Assembly: GCA_947623455.1 (NCBI GenBank)
Contig: OX392527.1
Span: forward strand, 48,466,401 to 48,530,400
Direction of reading: 5' to 3'
DNA from: Mimachlamys varia
Taxonomy: Eukaryota > Mollusca > Bivalvia > Pectinida > Pectinidae
Length of the DNA stretch: 64,000 nucleotides
Under the pieces are notes generated by a model that worked only from the letters and a program-made list of their open reading frames with translations, was not told the DNA's origin and did no database searches. Below are positions 48,101 to 48,469 of this stretch, piece after piece (position 1 is the first letter of the stretch; each line of letters opens with the position of its first letter). Made by a program: the position numbers and the translations under genes.

Positions 48101-48469
48101 AATTCTTTGACAAAATGGTTTTCTGGTAAAGATGTTGATTGGTATATTTGGATAAAAAAAAAGTCACATGTCAAACTTGAGAGAGTAGGGAATGAGGTAT
48201 GGGGATTAAGGAGATAATTTTTTTTGATACTTTTGATTCTGTTGACCCTCACTGTTCAAGAAAGGTAGCGGAAGACCCTTTTGTTGGGAACATGCGAACC
48301 TGATCCAAAGTATAATTTTAACTTAGTCTGTGAAGTAATATTAAAAAAAAAATCAAGAATTACAAACCCAAAAGGAAATATTATAATATATTCAAATATG
48401 AGTATATATGTGTCATGCTATTATACTAAGTATTCTGTATAGACACTCACCTGTTTGAAGATATTCCAT
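354..48469 (-). CDS. WDFY3: WDFY3/ALFY (blue cheese) orthologue, gene span; 3' end lies outside the window
   Basis: This is a BEACH-family scaffold that in animals links ubiquitinated aggregates and membranes to the autophagy machinery. I joined 40 coding exons by GT-AG borders and reading phase; the joined frame stays open for 6,828 nt (about 2,276 residues). Recognisable family blocks run in the expected order: MTEKFADVLQF, GWMLLSALNLL, LPSTLVKCLYLFFDLP, SAITSWCPPHN, FREVGMLEVMV, LLHTERNQQIMCE, VPLTRVKCLVSMTTP, EGQWHHLVL, MATDVEGLYAAVKALVCVV, VQEYPVTLMQFL and YDQEFL. Residues from about 960 to 1240 form the LamG/ConA-like segment; the rest of the window part is armadillo-like helical repeat. 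The human protein is about 3,500 residues, so the C-terminal third (PH-BEACH, WD40, FYVE) is beyond the left edge. Vertebrates also have the paralogue WDFY4; protostomes are thought to have only one gene. The residue matches are recalled, not searched. Confidence 0.96.
731..836 (-). CDS. WDFY3: WDFY3 exon 39
   Basis: 106 nt, phase 2 to 0. It encodes GLIQESASKVWIAYADSERK, then GNVSYTERLPAQIQS, matching PLIEEAALKCWQNHLAHEKK. Acceptor GTTTAG, donor AATCG|GTAGGT. Confidence 0.88.
1005..1090 (-). CDS. WDFY3: WDFY3 exon 38
   Basis: 86 nt, phase 0 to 2. It encodes VLEEVFKTQLNNMDPASAK and ITSPDLSSV, matching QVLEELFKVTLPVN and HVDIATAR. Acceptor CGACTAG, donor GTCAG|GTAAGA. Confidence 0.9.
1583..1775 (-). 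CDS. WDFY3: WDFY3 exon 37, acceptor duplicated upstream
   Basis: 193 nt, phase 2 to 0. It encodes SAANLHGGKAMRTTWHVNME, EYTEEVADLAYMELSSS and GHHLVANAAKRVWEELYACK, matching the family MTTWHIM and GRQLLIKAVNRVWTELIHSKK. Acceptor ATTTCAG, donor AACCG|GTATGC. The acceptor and first ~33 exon nt are copied once, 139 bp upstream in the preceding intron (near 1885-1916). Confidence 0.93.
1745..2000 (-). repeat. 139-bp tandem duplication over the exon 37 acceptor
   Basis: Two copies of a unit that starts in the coding part of exon 37 (CATAGCCTTACCCCCGTG...), crosses the acceptor (CACTGAAATAG) and runs into the intron (GGGAGATGGCCGGGCCAAACCTGTGG, itself doubled near 1820-1880). The second copy has mutated coding bases but keeps the acceptor AG. 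Confidence 0.85.
2001..3707. other. WDFY3 intron 36, no further feature
   Basis: AT-rich, T-tract-rich intron. The 151-codon open frame at 2130-2585 has low-complexity composition, no recognisable motif and no splice context, so I see no gene here. Confidence 0.6.
3708..3927 (-). CDS. WDFY3: WDFY3 exon 36
   Basis: 220 nt, phase 1 to 2. It encodes GISLDLIYRSLNRTVLFQLS, VAVQTTVLDALHKLTSNRGL, VFGPANYDQEFLVCLCYCLL and QLTEDPSQ, matching SLDAVYHCLNRTILYQFSR and LGPGNHDQEFISCLAHCL. Acceptor CATCAG, donor CAAAG|GTACAC. Confidence 0.96.
4371..4442 (-). CDS. WDFY3: WDFY3 exon 35
   Basis: 72 nt, phase 1 to 1. It reads NVFTRESKEVFEFISKLIQQ, AKRK, matching MFNKESKLLIDFIIQLIAQSKRR. Acceptor GAACAG, donor AAAG|GTAGGT. 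Symmetrical short exon. Confidence 0.93.
4767..4968 (-). CDS. WDFY3: WDFY3 exon 34
   Basis: 202 nt, phase 0 to 1. It encodes ASPENASRAQRKEYQTEIMK, TVMEHLVAADVLLGDQAALP, IGSGGSYTNMASNVFYFASR and LVDKLWQ, matching ASPERSTRTQQKEFQT and NNVFYFTQRVVDKLWQG. Acceptor ATAACAG, donor GCAGA|GTAAGT. Confidence 0.96.
5402..5523 (-). CDS. WDFY3: WDFY3 exon 33
   Basis: 122 nt, phase 1 to 0. It encodes GFLTGHPARKFVIDFLRTIV, then IDSFSQQMSSKSTVILDVVLD, matching NHPAKKFVFDFMRVLIIDNL. Acceptor GTTGTAG, donor TCGAT|GTAAGT. Confidence 0.94.
5861..6125 (-). CDS. WDFY3: WDFY3 exon 32
   Basis: 265 nt, phase 0 to 1. It encodes DVEVEKDSWVQEYPVTLMQF, LLFLYHNQPEF, PELIGSLAATLFPNV, GDVTTPTEEFKPFPDSES and STPEKYKP, matching WLREYPVTLMQFFRYLYHN and ALAATVFP. 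Acceptor TTGACAG, donor ACCTG|GTAAGG. Confidence 0.96.
6742..7432 (-). repeat. 68-bp minisatellite carrying the exon 31 splice donor, 10 copies
   Basis: Copies start at 68-bp intervals (TTCAGCATG at about 6758, 6826 and so on to 7370). The copy at 7365-7432 is the true exon end. Each unit, read on the minus strand, holds 48 nt of coding sequence (CTGGTCATCATGTCTATG...) followed by CTC|GTAAGTACTTGG. Copies are 95% or more identical by eye, with a few shared variants (CTGATC/CTTATC; CAGCATC/CGGCATC), so expansion is recent. Confidence 0.95.
7365..7508 (-). CDS. WDFY3: WDFY3 exon 31, donor repeated in a 68-bp array
   Basis: 144 nt, phase 0 to 0. It encodes LNLDAVWTVIFGVPASKPVS, IVAKEKHTELCPDAAL and VIMSMIRNMLNL, matching DLDSIWTFIFGVPAS and LLGMLRSML. 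Acceptor TTTTCAG. The donor ACCTC|GTAAGT plus the last 48 exon nt and first 20 intron nt form a 68-bp unit repeated nine more times downstream (6742-7364). Use of a later donor would hit a stop within about 16 codons. Confidence 0.94.
7818..8212. mobile_element. TTAA-flanked MITE, family A, copy 2
   Basis: 395 bp, with ends TTAA-AGGCCCAATATACGTAACTT and its inverse ending GGGCCT-TTAA. The internal block TTTACAAATACCGTGTTTCAACTGCTGCTGTACCGG is shared with the copies at 55.5 and 62.1 kb. No coding capacity. Lies in WDFY3 intron 30. Confidence 0.88.
8298..8485 (-). CDS. WDFY3: WDFY3 exon 30
   Basis: 188 nt, phase 1 to 0. It encodes GLNIGTNSKGGQKRELNKEI, CRVPGFNALQWLLPKHSHVP and YFLLMALLLGQQANKLP, matching FPGFPVLQSFLPKHTNVPALYFLLMALFL. 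Acceptor TTGACAG, donor GTCAG|GTATGA. Confidence 0.96.
8632..8752. repeat. Two-copy tandem repeat of about 60 bp
   Basis: GTGTATATCA(A/T)TGT..TTTTTCTGTTTTTT and CATCTGTTGGTCTTTGCAGT occur twice in direct orientation within intron 29. Confidence 0.6.
9175..9392 (-). CDS. WDFY3: WDFY3 exon 29
   Basis: 218 nt, phase 2 to 1. It encodes TCEEIQKVLGFDWLLLFVQG, HVHPSTVIMALRILLVMLQN, AVQRFREGNPGGGWLRNTEP and LKQHVGVMLG, matching ACEELVKTLGFDW and GGGWLEQTD. Acceptor GTTTCAG, donor GCTAG|GTAGGA. A run of 13 Cs lies just downstream in the intron (9127-9139). Confidence 0.96.
10193..10301 (-). CDS. WDFY3: WDFY3 exon 28
   Basis: 109 nt, phase 1 to 2. It encodes GGDAEKTTVYLIKMRNTCLE, IILRLLQDSNSAPVNTQ, matching LLRNRLLDILLKLIYTS and NLQ. 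The donor is the non-optimal TCA|GTCAGTAT. It is preferred over TCAGTCA|GTATCC because only phase 2 reads TCEEIQKVLGFDW in the next exon. Acceptor TTTTCAG. Confidence 0.9.
10542..10905 (-). repeat. 47-bp minisatellite carrying the exon 27 splice donor, 8 copies
   Basis: Donor positions recur every 47 bp (CCT at 10549, 10596, 10643, 10690, 10737, 10784, 10831, 10878), the last being the real exon edge. Each unit on the minus strand reads about 26 nt of exon (CCTCACAGGGAGACAACTCT) then ACAG|GTATGTACACAGCTTTATTC. 47 is not a multiple of 3, yet the frame through all copies is stop-free. Confidence 0.95.
10879..10997 (-). CDS. WDFY3: WDFY3 exon 27, donor repeated in a 47-bp array
   Basis: 119 nt, phase 2 to 1. 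It encodes LGQFIVSTLPQMSSTEKNIV, LNGVNQTKGAP and SQGDNST, corresponding to the family GQFISSTLP segment and its variable linker. Acceptor ATTACAG. The donor TACAG|GTATGT and the last ~26 nt of the exon are repeated seven more times at 47-bp spacing. The exon's own frame stays open through the whole array to 10400, so later donors could add sequence without a stop; only +3 and +6 units would keep phase. Confidence 0.92.
11224..11550. repeat. Two tandem copies of a dispersed ~120-bp repeat (family B)
   Basis: GTGACCTTGACCTTTGA..CT..AAAGCAATC.CAAGC.AGCACTTTTGGTAAGG..GTATGAAGTTTGAGTTTGAT..GCCCAAGGAAACTCAA occurs twice here and, more divergent, three times at 57.9-58.2 kb. It is non-coding and of unknown class. 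Confidence 0.75.
11757..12066 (-). repeat. 23-bp minisatellite carrying the exon 26 splice donor, about 14 copies
   Basis: The unit CCTGAGTAAGTCATTAAGACATA (plus strand) reads TACTCAG|GTATGTCTTAATG on the minus strand. The exon itself ends CTACTCAG|GTATGTG, so nearly every unit contains a consensus 5' splice site. Two units are shortened to 15 bp (near 11872 and 12001). Confidence 0.92.
12067..12228 (-). CDS. WDFY3: WDFY3 exon 26
   Basis: 162 nt, phase 2 to 2. It encodes DQVSNFQLMRDIGLTSRLLH, LKDTKLSDATIDTITNVVYV and LLQGPPDQHSLLR. Acceptor TTTTTAG. The donor CTCAG|GTATGTG is the first of a tandem array in which CTCAG|GTATGTC recurs every 23 bp (11757-12066). Using any later donor soon meets a stop (TAA four codons past the exon edge). 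Confidence 0.94.
12600..14030. repeat. 65-bp minisatellite, about 22 copies
   Basis: Consensus TAGCCTACATAGTGTTCCAT-GTATTTTATGGTCCAGGAAG-CAGCTACGTATTTCCCAGCT-ACCCA. Copies are more than 90% alike by eye. Variant sites include GCAGC/GTAGC, CCCAT/CCACT and CCCAG/CCGGC. The array is interrupted by the insertion at 14031-17400 and resumes at 17403. Not derived from a visible exon. Confidence 0.95.
14690..15360 (+). promoter_or_regulatory. CpG-containing promoter-like region and first-exon candidate inside the 3.37-kb element
   Basis: Unlike its AT-rich flanks, this stretch is rich in CpG and holds ETS-like ACTTCCG (14698, 14942), CGCGCCATTTTGG (14842) and GGACAAGATGGCAGCC (15325-15340, YY1-like initiator). 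The last opens a reading frame (ATG at 15333, MAARKVRQ) running into a donor CAAAG|GTAACG at 15359. It may be a captured cellular promoter and first exon. Motif-based only. Confidence 0.35.
16252..16364 (+). other. Candidate second exon of the cargo transcript
   Basis: A good acceptor (TTTTTCTTGTTTTACAG) is followed by an open frame, VGIAMNKYPGVADLDHDEW then VLIQAVNGKFRRLKNDIE, ending in TAA. Joined to 15358, the ATG at 15333 is in another frame and gives a 22-residue peptide. The longer frame joins in phase only to a stretch lacking an ATG (RWQPEKFDK). I do not recognise the peptide; it could be a gene fragment or chance. Confidence 0.3.
17403..17550. repeat. Right remnant of the 65-bp minisatellite
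   Basis: About 2.3 units of the same consensus resume immediately after the insertion (TAGTGTTCCATGTATTTTAT...), confirming that the 3.37-kb element landed inside an existing array. Confidence 0.93.
17872..18028. repeat. Long hairpin (foldback element), 157 bp
   Basis: Left arm AAGGATTAACCTTTGATTTT-GTTTAGTTTATTAGAT..TAAATCCAATGGAGCA, right arm its near-perfect complement, with a small loop around CGTAAACGCGAAGCGTTTACG that is itself palindromic. Arms are about 70 nt. Looks like a foldback/MITE or a conserved stem. Confidence 0.9.
19335..19578. mobile_element. MITE family C (TACTGTAAAA ends), copy 1
   Basis: Ends TACTGTAAAAGT and ACTTTTACAGTA, with inner GTGGAATTTTTCGCT-like blocks repeated in inverse at the right side. 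Related sequences lie at 28892-29090 and 42144-42388. No coding capacity. Confidence 0.65.
20885..21297. mobile_element. MITE with 24-bp terminal inverted repeats
   Basis: Ends read TACCGTATTTGCTGTAATTA-GCGCC and, inverted, TACCGTATTTGCTGTTATTA-GCGCC. TA at both sides may be the target duplication. The middle holds ATAGTAAC/ACTATGTTAC small palindromes; no transposase. Confidence 0.85.
22723..22796 (-). CDS. WDFY3: WDFY3 exon 25
   Basis: 74 nt, phase 0 to 2, too short for an ORF list. It reads VWHEAPYDLQRSLYEHFYEL and LTES, matching VWLHAPYELHLSLFEHFIELLTESS. Acceptor TTTGTTAG, donor CAAG|GTAAGT. The following intron is the 10.5-kb repeat-filled one. Confidence 0.94.
23650..23802 (-). CDS. 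WDFY3: WDFY3 exon 24
   Basis: 153 nt, phase 0 to 0. It encodes TLAMLYKKKQHLLNSHILHL, TFSLIGTVDSGKESSVIPNK and FEDLLCDLE, closely following human LAMLLKKKRSLLNSHILHLT. Acceptor GTTCCAG, donor TGGAG|GTATGG. Confidence 0.96.
24094..24126. repeat. (TA)n microsatellite
   Basis: About 16 uninterrupted TA dinucleotides within WDFY3 intron 23. Confidence 0.9.
24159..24610. mobile_element. pogo/Tigger-like MITE abutting the exon 23 splice donor
   Basis: 452 bp with ends CAGTGGACTCCACTTAATAT and (inverted) CAGTACACTCCTCTTTATAT, each next to TA (24157-24158; 24611-24612). CAGT...ACTG ends with a TA duplication are typical of the pogo/Tigger group. The right TA supplies positions +2 and +3 of the exon 23 donor (G|TA). 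No open reading frame of note. Confidence 0.82.
24614..24804 (-). CDS. WDFY3: WDFY3 exon 23
   Basis: 191 nt, phase 1 to 0. It encodes GVRTFCPRPVAKMLENVGGA, LLGLLAMATDVEGLYAAVK, ALVCVVKSN and MERIQGYQ, the best-conserved stretch of the window. The donor TATCAG|GTACAGTACAC is built partly from the target-site TA and terminal repeat of the transposon at 24159-24610. Acceptor TTTTTAG. Confidence 0.97.
25152..25403 (-). CDS. WDFY3: WDFY3 exon 22
   Basis: 252 nt, phase 1 to 1. It encodes EDSETVNALIAEEKVVFGV, TIAKIRKVYNKVDSKSIAKQ, THDNATPIRLLHNSAAHLSG and LGAILIGYLG, almost colinear with the vertebrate VARIRKVYNKLDSKAIAKQLG. Acceptor TTTGCAG, donor TCTAG|GTAGGA. Confidence 0.96.
25910..26138 (-). 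CDS. WDFY3: WDFY3 exon 21 (LamG/ConA-like region)
   Basis: 229 nt, phase 0 to 1. It encodes LHYISPNLGGGGTAS, FAYIGSPPQLRKNSRLTWRQ, GPCHLLEDIVTHAVV and IYNLGPTYLGSFQSP, matching the family YAYIGTPP, YELGPNYVGSFQ. Acceptor ATAACAG, donor CCTAG|GTAGGT. Confidence 0.95.
26902..27083 (-). CDS. WDFY3: WDFY3 exon 20 (LamG/ConA-like region)
   Basis: 182 nt, phase 1 to 0. It encodes VTGIENEPEPVLNDNTVRFW, LTQEGQWHHLVLIFHRAGIM and KNSSVSLFVDGDHVNTQK, the core strands of the ConA-like fold. Donor AAAAA|GTAGGT is chosen over the AAGTAG|GTCGTA two codons later because phase 0 is needed to read LHYISP in the next exon. Acceptor ATTTCAG. Confidence 0.94.
27677..28293 (-). CDS. WDFY3: WDFY3 exon 19 (largest exon; start of the LamG/ConA-like region)
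   Basis: 617 nt, phase 2 to 1, about residues 941-1147. It encodes DFARLGSPLNCQPVDEM, then VPLTRVKCLVSMTTPKDAR, VTPAFVEFDMSAEGFGCLYL, TGERVFPPQSGMTFSSWFCV, DPHPVRLLTIVRNLQGRE and ERSLIVSTQES. The GMTFSSWFCVDKF and EGQWHHLVL (next exon) signature is that of the laminin-G/concanavalin-A-like domain common to BEACH proteins. A glycine/proline-rich insert (PQGPPTPSVVSGVVGGSDP) lies where vertebrates also vary. Its GC content is higher than the surrounding introns. Acceptor TTTACAG, donor CACAG|GTAAGT. Confidence 0.96.
28892..29090. mobile_element. MITE family C, copy 2
   Basis: Starts TTACTGTAAAAACA, ends AACAATTCCACAGTA, with inner AAATTTTTCACTTAGCCAACCT similar to the 19.3-kb copy. Its right end is 13 bp from the exon 18 donor. 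Confidence 0.6.
29104..29318 (-). CDS. WDFY3: WDFY3 exon 18
   Basis: 215 nt, phase 0 to 2. It encodes LTLSLKLYTAKLLRALLHTE, RNQQIMCENGFPHELLSHG, LHPLHSILRAMFERLAAQSL and TPRDL. Acceptor TTTACAG, donor TGAG|GTAAGT. A MITE terminus lies only 13 bp into the downstream intron. Confidence 0.94.
29358..29516. mobile_element. Tigger-like MITE
   Basis: Terminal inverted repeats AAAGTTAAACCCCACTTACT-CAAACTCG and CGAGTAAGAGGGGTTTTACTGTA, with inner GTTTGAGGAAG / TATTTGAGTAA blocks. Lies in intron 17. Confidence 0.65.
30009..30246 (-). CDS. WDFY3: WDFY3 exon 17
   Basis: 238 nt, phase 2 to 0. The first half is a low-complexity, basic and Ser/Pro-rich linker (PGVGGSQPQATDSPAMKRF, TSPKPKRASTGSINI) where family members differ in length. 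The second half returns to the conserved EQVIVHPGAVLSIFHLLPA (human VIIHPGAMLAMLDLL). Acceptor TTTATAG, donor CCAGG|GTTAGT. Confidence 0.9.
30305..30482. mobile_element. pogo/Tigger-like MITE
   Basis: Ends TATAGTCAAACCTCGTTATC and (inverted) TACAGTCGGAACTTATTTAT-CTCGAAG. Internal CCGGCAAACCTTCACACTGA-CATTCGAACACG block is shared, diverged, with 62.69-62.81 and 63.60-63.75 kb. Confidence 0.65.
30907..30993 (-). CDS. WDFY3: WDFY3 exon 16
   Basis: 87 nt, phase 2 to 2. It encodes LDTEVPITLLSACIMIKYL and YNMALDIFD, matching the family SKLFIYLYKVATDSFD helix. Acceptor TCTTACAG, donor GATAA|GTATGT. Symmetrical. Confidence 0.87.
31502..31653 (-). CDS. WDFY3: WDFY3 exon 15
   Basis: 152 nt, phase 0 to 2. 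It encodes VRYDSLTEAVRLLGCFAG, IQPAMDFIIEDEET and TAVFEDFFVHTKEN. The first block matches the family KLADAVRFLGCF; the acidic part diverges. Acceptor GCGGCAG, donor AATAA|GTAAGA. Confidence 0.9.
32185..32285 (-). CDS. WDFY3: WDFY3 exon 14
   Basis: 101 nt, phase 1 to 0. It encodes VSRHEVLGMLRTVFSTLTVA, then MRYEPANAKFFDTE, matching CTLTAAMRYEPANSHFFKTE. Acceptor TCCACAG, donor CAGAG|GTAAGA. Confidence 0.93.
32983..33121 (-). CDS. WDFY3: WDFY3 exon 13
   Basis: 139 nt, phase 0 to 1. It encodes SLLHVLRESHRTRTVFRKVG, then GFVYVMSVLVSMEGCLADPP and KMPWST. Acceptor TTCACAG, donor CACAG|GTGTGT. Confidence 0.93.
33513..33895. mobile_element. 383-bp inverted-repeat element
   Basis: Ends AGTGTGCAAAAGTAGTTATA-GACC and (inverted) AGTGTGCAAAAGTAATTCAT-GAAGTTCCATAGAC. 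Inner AGACCGA/TCGGTCTATGCAA blocks also repeat in both orientations. Intron 12; no coding capacity seen. Confidence 0.75.
34006..34199 (-). CDS. WDFY3: WDFY3 exon 12
   Basis: 194 nt, phase 1 to 0. It encodes AVFRECGGARCAHNMV, QCRHQVLGIIQQLVLSPGGD, DDMGTLLCLMHTAP and LELKTHILK, very close to the vertebrate FREFGGARCAHNIV block. Acceptor TTTGTAG, donor TAAAG|GTAAAG. Confidence 0.95.
34772..34864 (-). CDS. WDFY3: WDFY3 exon 11
   Basis: 93 nt, phase 1 to 1. It encodes GYEKMDPEQQQLGFLVMDCL and TLLLSSNNSNA, matching HLALLVMETLTVLLQGSNTNAG. Acceptor CCATAG, donor GCAG|GTATGT. A symmetrical exon. Confidence 0.9.
34905..35440. repeat. Degenerate dispersed repeat with about three diverged internal units
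   Basis: Starts GATCCGAGGGCCTGTATCGC-TCACCTGG and contains diverged units around ATATAATTTTGGGTTGGGGATC, ATATAGTTTTGGGTGAGGATC and ATATTGTCTAGGGTGGAAGTC. This style of repeat is common in bivalve genomes as I recall; unverified. Confidence 0.5.
35474..35804. mobile_element. Foldback element rich in GGAAATTTAC units
   Basis: Left ATCATTCACAGTTATACTAA-GGAAATTTACACAAGTTCAAGG; right arm is the inverse (CCTTGAACTTGTGTACATAT...AACTGTGAATGAT). Between them AAGGAAATTTACAT-like units occur several times in both directions. Confidence 0.7.
36591..36702. repeat. 43-bp repeat, 2.6 copies, with TGACGTC sites
   Basis: Unit GACGTCTCAAGGCGTCATGA-AGGATACAGGAGCACTTTTTTAT. Each unit holds a CRE-like TGACGTC and its partner GCGTCA. 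It sits 140 bp from WDFY3 exon 10; function unknown. Confidence 0.8.
36844..37004 (-). CDS. WDFY3: WDFY3 exon 10
   Basis: 161 nt, phase 2 to 1. It encodes SIRCSILCMKTLQRVLQHH, FREVGMLEVMVTCLHRYA and ALLKDPETDQ. Acceptor ATTACAG, donor TCAAG|GTAAGC. Confidence 0.93.
37490..37587 (-). CDS. WDFY3: WDFY3 exon 9
   Basis: 98 nt, phase 0 to 2. It encodes EKFFELLEFVVFDLNFVPCK, then ELISGSILIKGN, matching the family FEMLEFVVFSLNYIPCKEL. Acceptor TTTACAG, donor AACCA|GTAAGT. Confidence 0.92.
38137..38283 (-). CDS. WDFY3: WDFY3 exon 8
   Basis: 147 nt, phase 0 to 0. It encodes ATTSPLCVIVLDVINSIYH, DSANYFILEPQHTLSQFAEK and HLKPVDVQ, matching DNANYFILESQHTLSQFAEKI in the family. Acceptor ATTACAG, donor TCCAG|GTAATG. 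Confidence 0.93.
38587..38642 (-). CDS. WDFY3: WDFY3 exon 7 (56-nt micro-exon)
   Basis: 56 nt, phase 1 to 0, too short for a standard ORF list. Translation GVSVRNIQAFQVLQSVFIK aligns with the family SVRNVQAFAVLQNAFLKA. Acceptor TTTGCAG, donor CAAG|GTGAGT. It lies beyond a 2.5-kb intron. Confidence 0.9.
38643..41111 (-). other. WDFY3 intron 6 (2.5 kb)
   Basis: AT-rich intron. The only structure is a 67-bp miniature element at 39349-39415 with ends CAGTAGAACCTCGTTTCCTC-GAAC and inverted CAGTTGAACCTTGTTATCTC-A between TA dinucleotides. Nothing else supportable. Confidence 0.7.
39349..39415. mobile_element. 67-bp pogo-like miniature element
   Basis: CAGTAGAACCTCG...CAAGGTTCAACTG flanked by TA (39347-39348; 39416-39417), essentially two terminal repeats with almost no middle. 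Confidence 0.7.
41112..41278 (-). CDS. WDFY3: WDFY3 exon 6
   Basis: 167 nt, phase 2 to 1. It encodes LEQDKNEEAQQALRNL, VGSLTTCGFVEIKPS and FQIPGFSVPQPTGK, matching the family PGFAVPQPAGKG segment. Acceptor TTTGAAG, donor CAAAG|GTGAGC. Confidence 0.92.
41808..41994 (-). CDS. WDFY3: WDFY3 exon 5
   Basis: 187 nt, phase 1 to 2. It begins EKGCVRHCIENMQR and continues with LSPLELVEMFVTVFCFLKD, SSEVSQILLDDFR and QGYIYLSEFLLR. Acceptor TTTTCAG, donor CTAAG|GTACAC. Confidence 0.93.
42144..42388. mobile_element. MITE family C, copy 3
   Basis: Left TTCTGTAAAATTTGAAT, right CACGAAAATATTGGCATTTA-CAGTA, with GGAAAAATTCCACGCACG inside. Diverged relative of the 19.3- and 28.9-kb copies; intron 4. Confidence 0.55.
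42534..42726 (-). CDS. WDFY3: WDFY3 exon 4
   Basis: 193 nt, phase 0 to 1. It encodes ILVRLCNHQSPAEELARKDD, LLFSAITSWCPPHN, LWRKSAGEVLVTLSRHG and VVKYIH, one of the most conserved N-terminal blocks. Acceptor GTTTAG, donor CATG|GTAATT. Confidence 0.94.
43092..43366 (-). CDS. WDFY3: WDFY3 exon 3
   Basis: 275 nt, phase 1 to 0. It encodes EAASCAIVKFLEIES, GWMLLSALNLLSSG, PSTLVKCLYLFFDLP and ERRILLQKVFVQ, an armadillo-like helical part shared with ALFY proteins. Acceptor CCAACAG, donor TTCAG|GTATAC. Confidence 0.93.
43976..44099 (-). CDS. WDFY3: WDFY3 exon 2
   Basis: 124 nt, phase 0 to 1. It begins VFGEVQSCEMTEKFADV and includes LSKLMVTEIRRRASNQST, nearly identical to the vertebrate family block. 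Acceptor TTTCAG, donor AACAG|GTACCC. Confidence 0.92.
44839..45033 (-). CDS. WDFY3: WDFY3 exon 1 (main start codon)
   Basis: The exon spans 44839-45062, with an acceptor TTTTCAG at its right edge and a donor GCAAG|GTATGG. The ATG at 45033 is chosen because MSSFIKRF and the following NSLALAHLKKLFGDF and KLYSMIPLFCKV match the start of the animal WDFY3 family (human start MNMVKRI, then LGLMHLRRLF). It contributes 65 codons and ends in phase 0. The 29 nt upstream of the ATG are in frame with the optional exon at 48451-48469. Confidence 0.9.
45776..45846 (+). repeat. tRNA-derived SINE head or tRNA pseudogene
   Basis: TTTAGCTCACTTGGTAGAG is a good Pol III A box/D-arm, and GGGTACAAGCCCC, 30 bp further, resembles a B box. 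The anticodon stem has a mismatch (TTGGG/GCCAA) and the acceptor stem does not pair, so it is not a working tRNA. Confidence 0.6.
46512..46760 (-). promoter_or_regulatory. Possible WDFY3 promoter and 5' UTR exon
   Basis: On the minus strand a CpG-containing stretch carries a CGGAAGTG ETS-type site and a GCGCAATGGCGATGG YY1-like initiator near 46650-46680. It is followed by candidate splice donors at CTAG|GTATGC (exon edge 46556) and ATAG|GTGAGC (edge 46512). The position, 1.5 kb upstream of the main start-codon exon, suits a housekeeping-type TSS. The ATGs inside it lead only to a short upstream ORF. This is inferred from composition and motifs alone. Confidence 0.35.
48451..48469 (-). CDS. 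WDFY3: WDFY3 optional upstream first coding exon (MEYLQT)
   Basis: AACC-ATGG starts a short reading frame, MEYLQT, that ends at a strong donor (ACAG|GTGAGTG). Its phase (1) joins exactly in frame to the otherwise 5'-untranslated part of the next exon, giving VPDNRYWTPK before the usual MSSFIKRF start. Either this is an alternative N-terminus or the frame is open by chance. The in-frame join over nine codons and the good donor favour a real alternative first exon. Confidence 0.5.

Larger units (their letters stand above)
45063..48450 (-). other. 5' region of WDFY3 upstream of exon 1
   Basis: Contains the tRNA-like sequence at 45776-45846, a G-run (45702-45715), the possible promoter at 46.5-46.75 kb, and otherwise AT-rich non-coding DNA. 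Open frames here (e.g. 45280-45492, 48034-48252) show no family motif. Confidence 0.6.
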
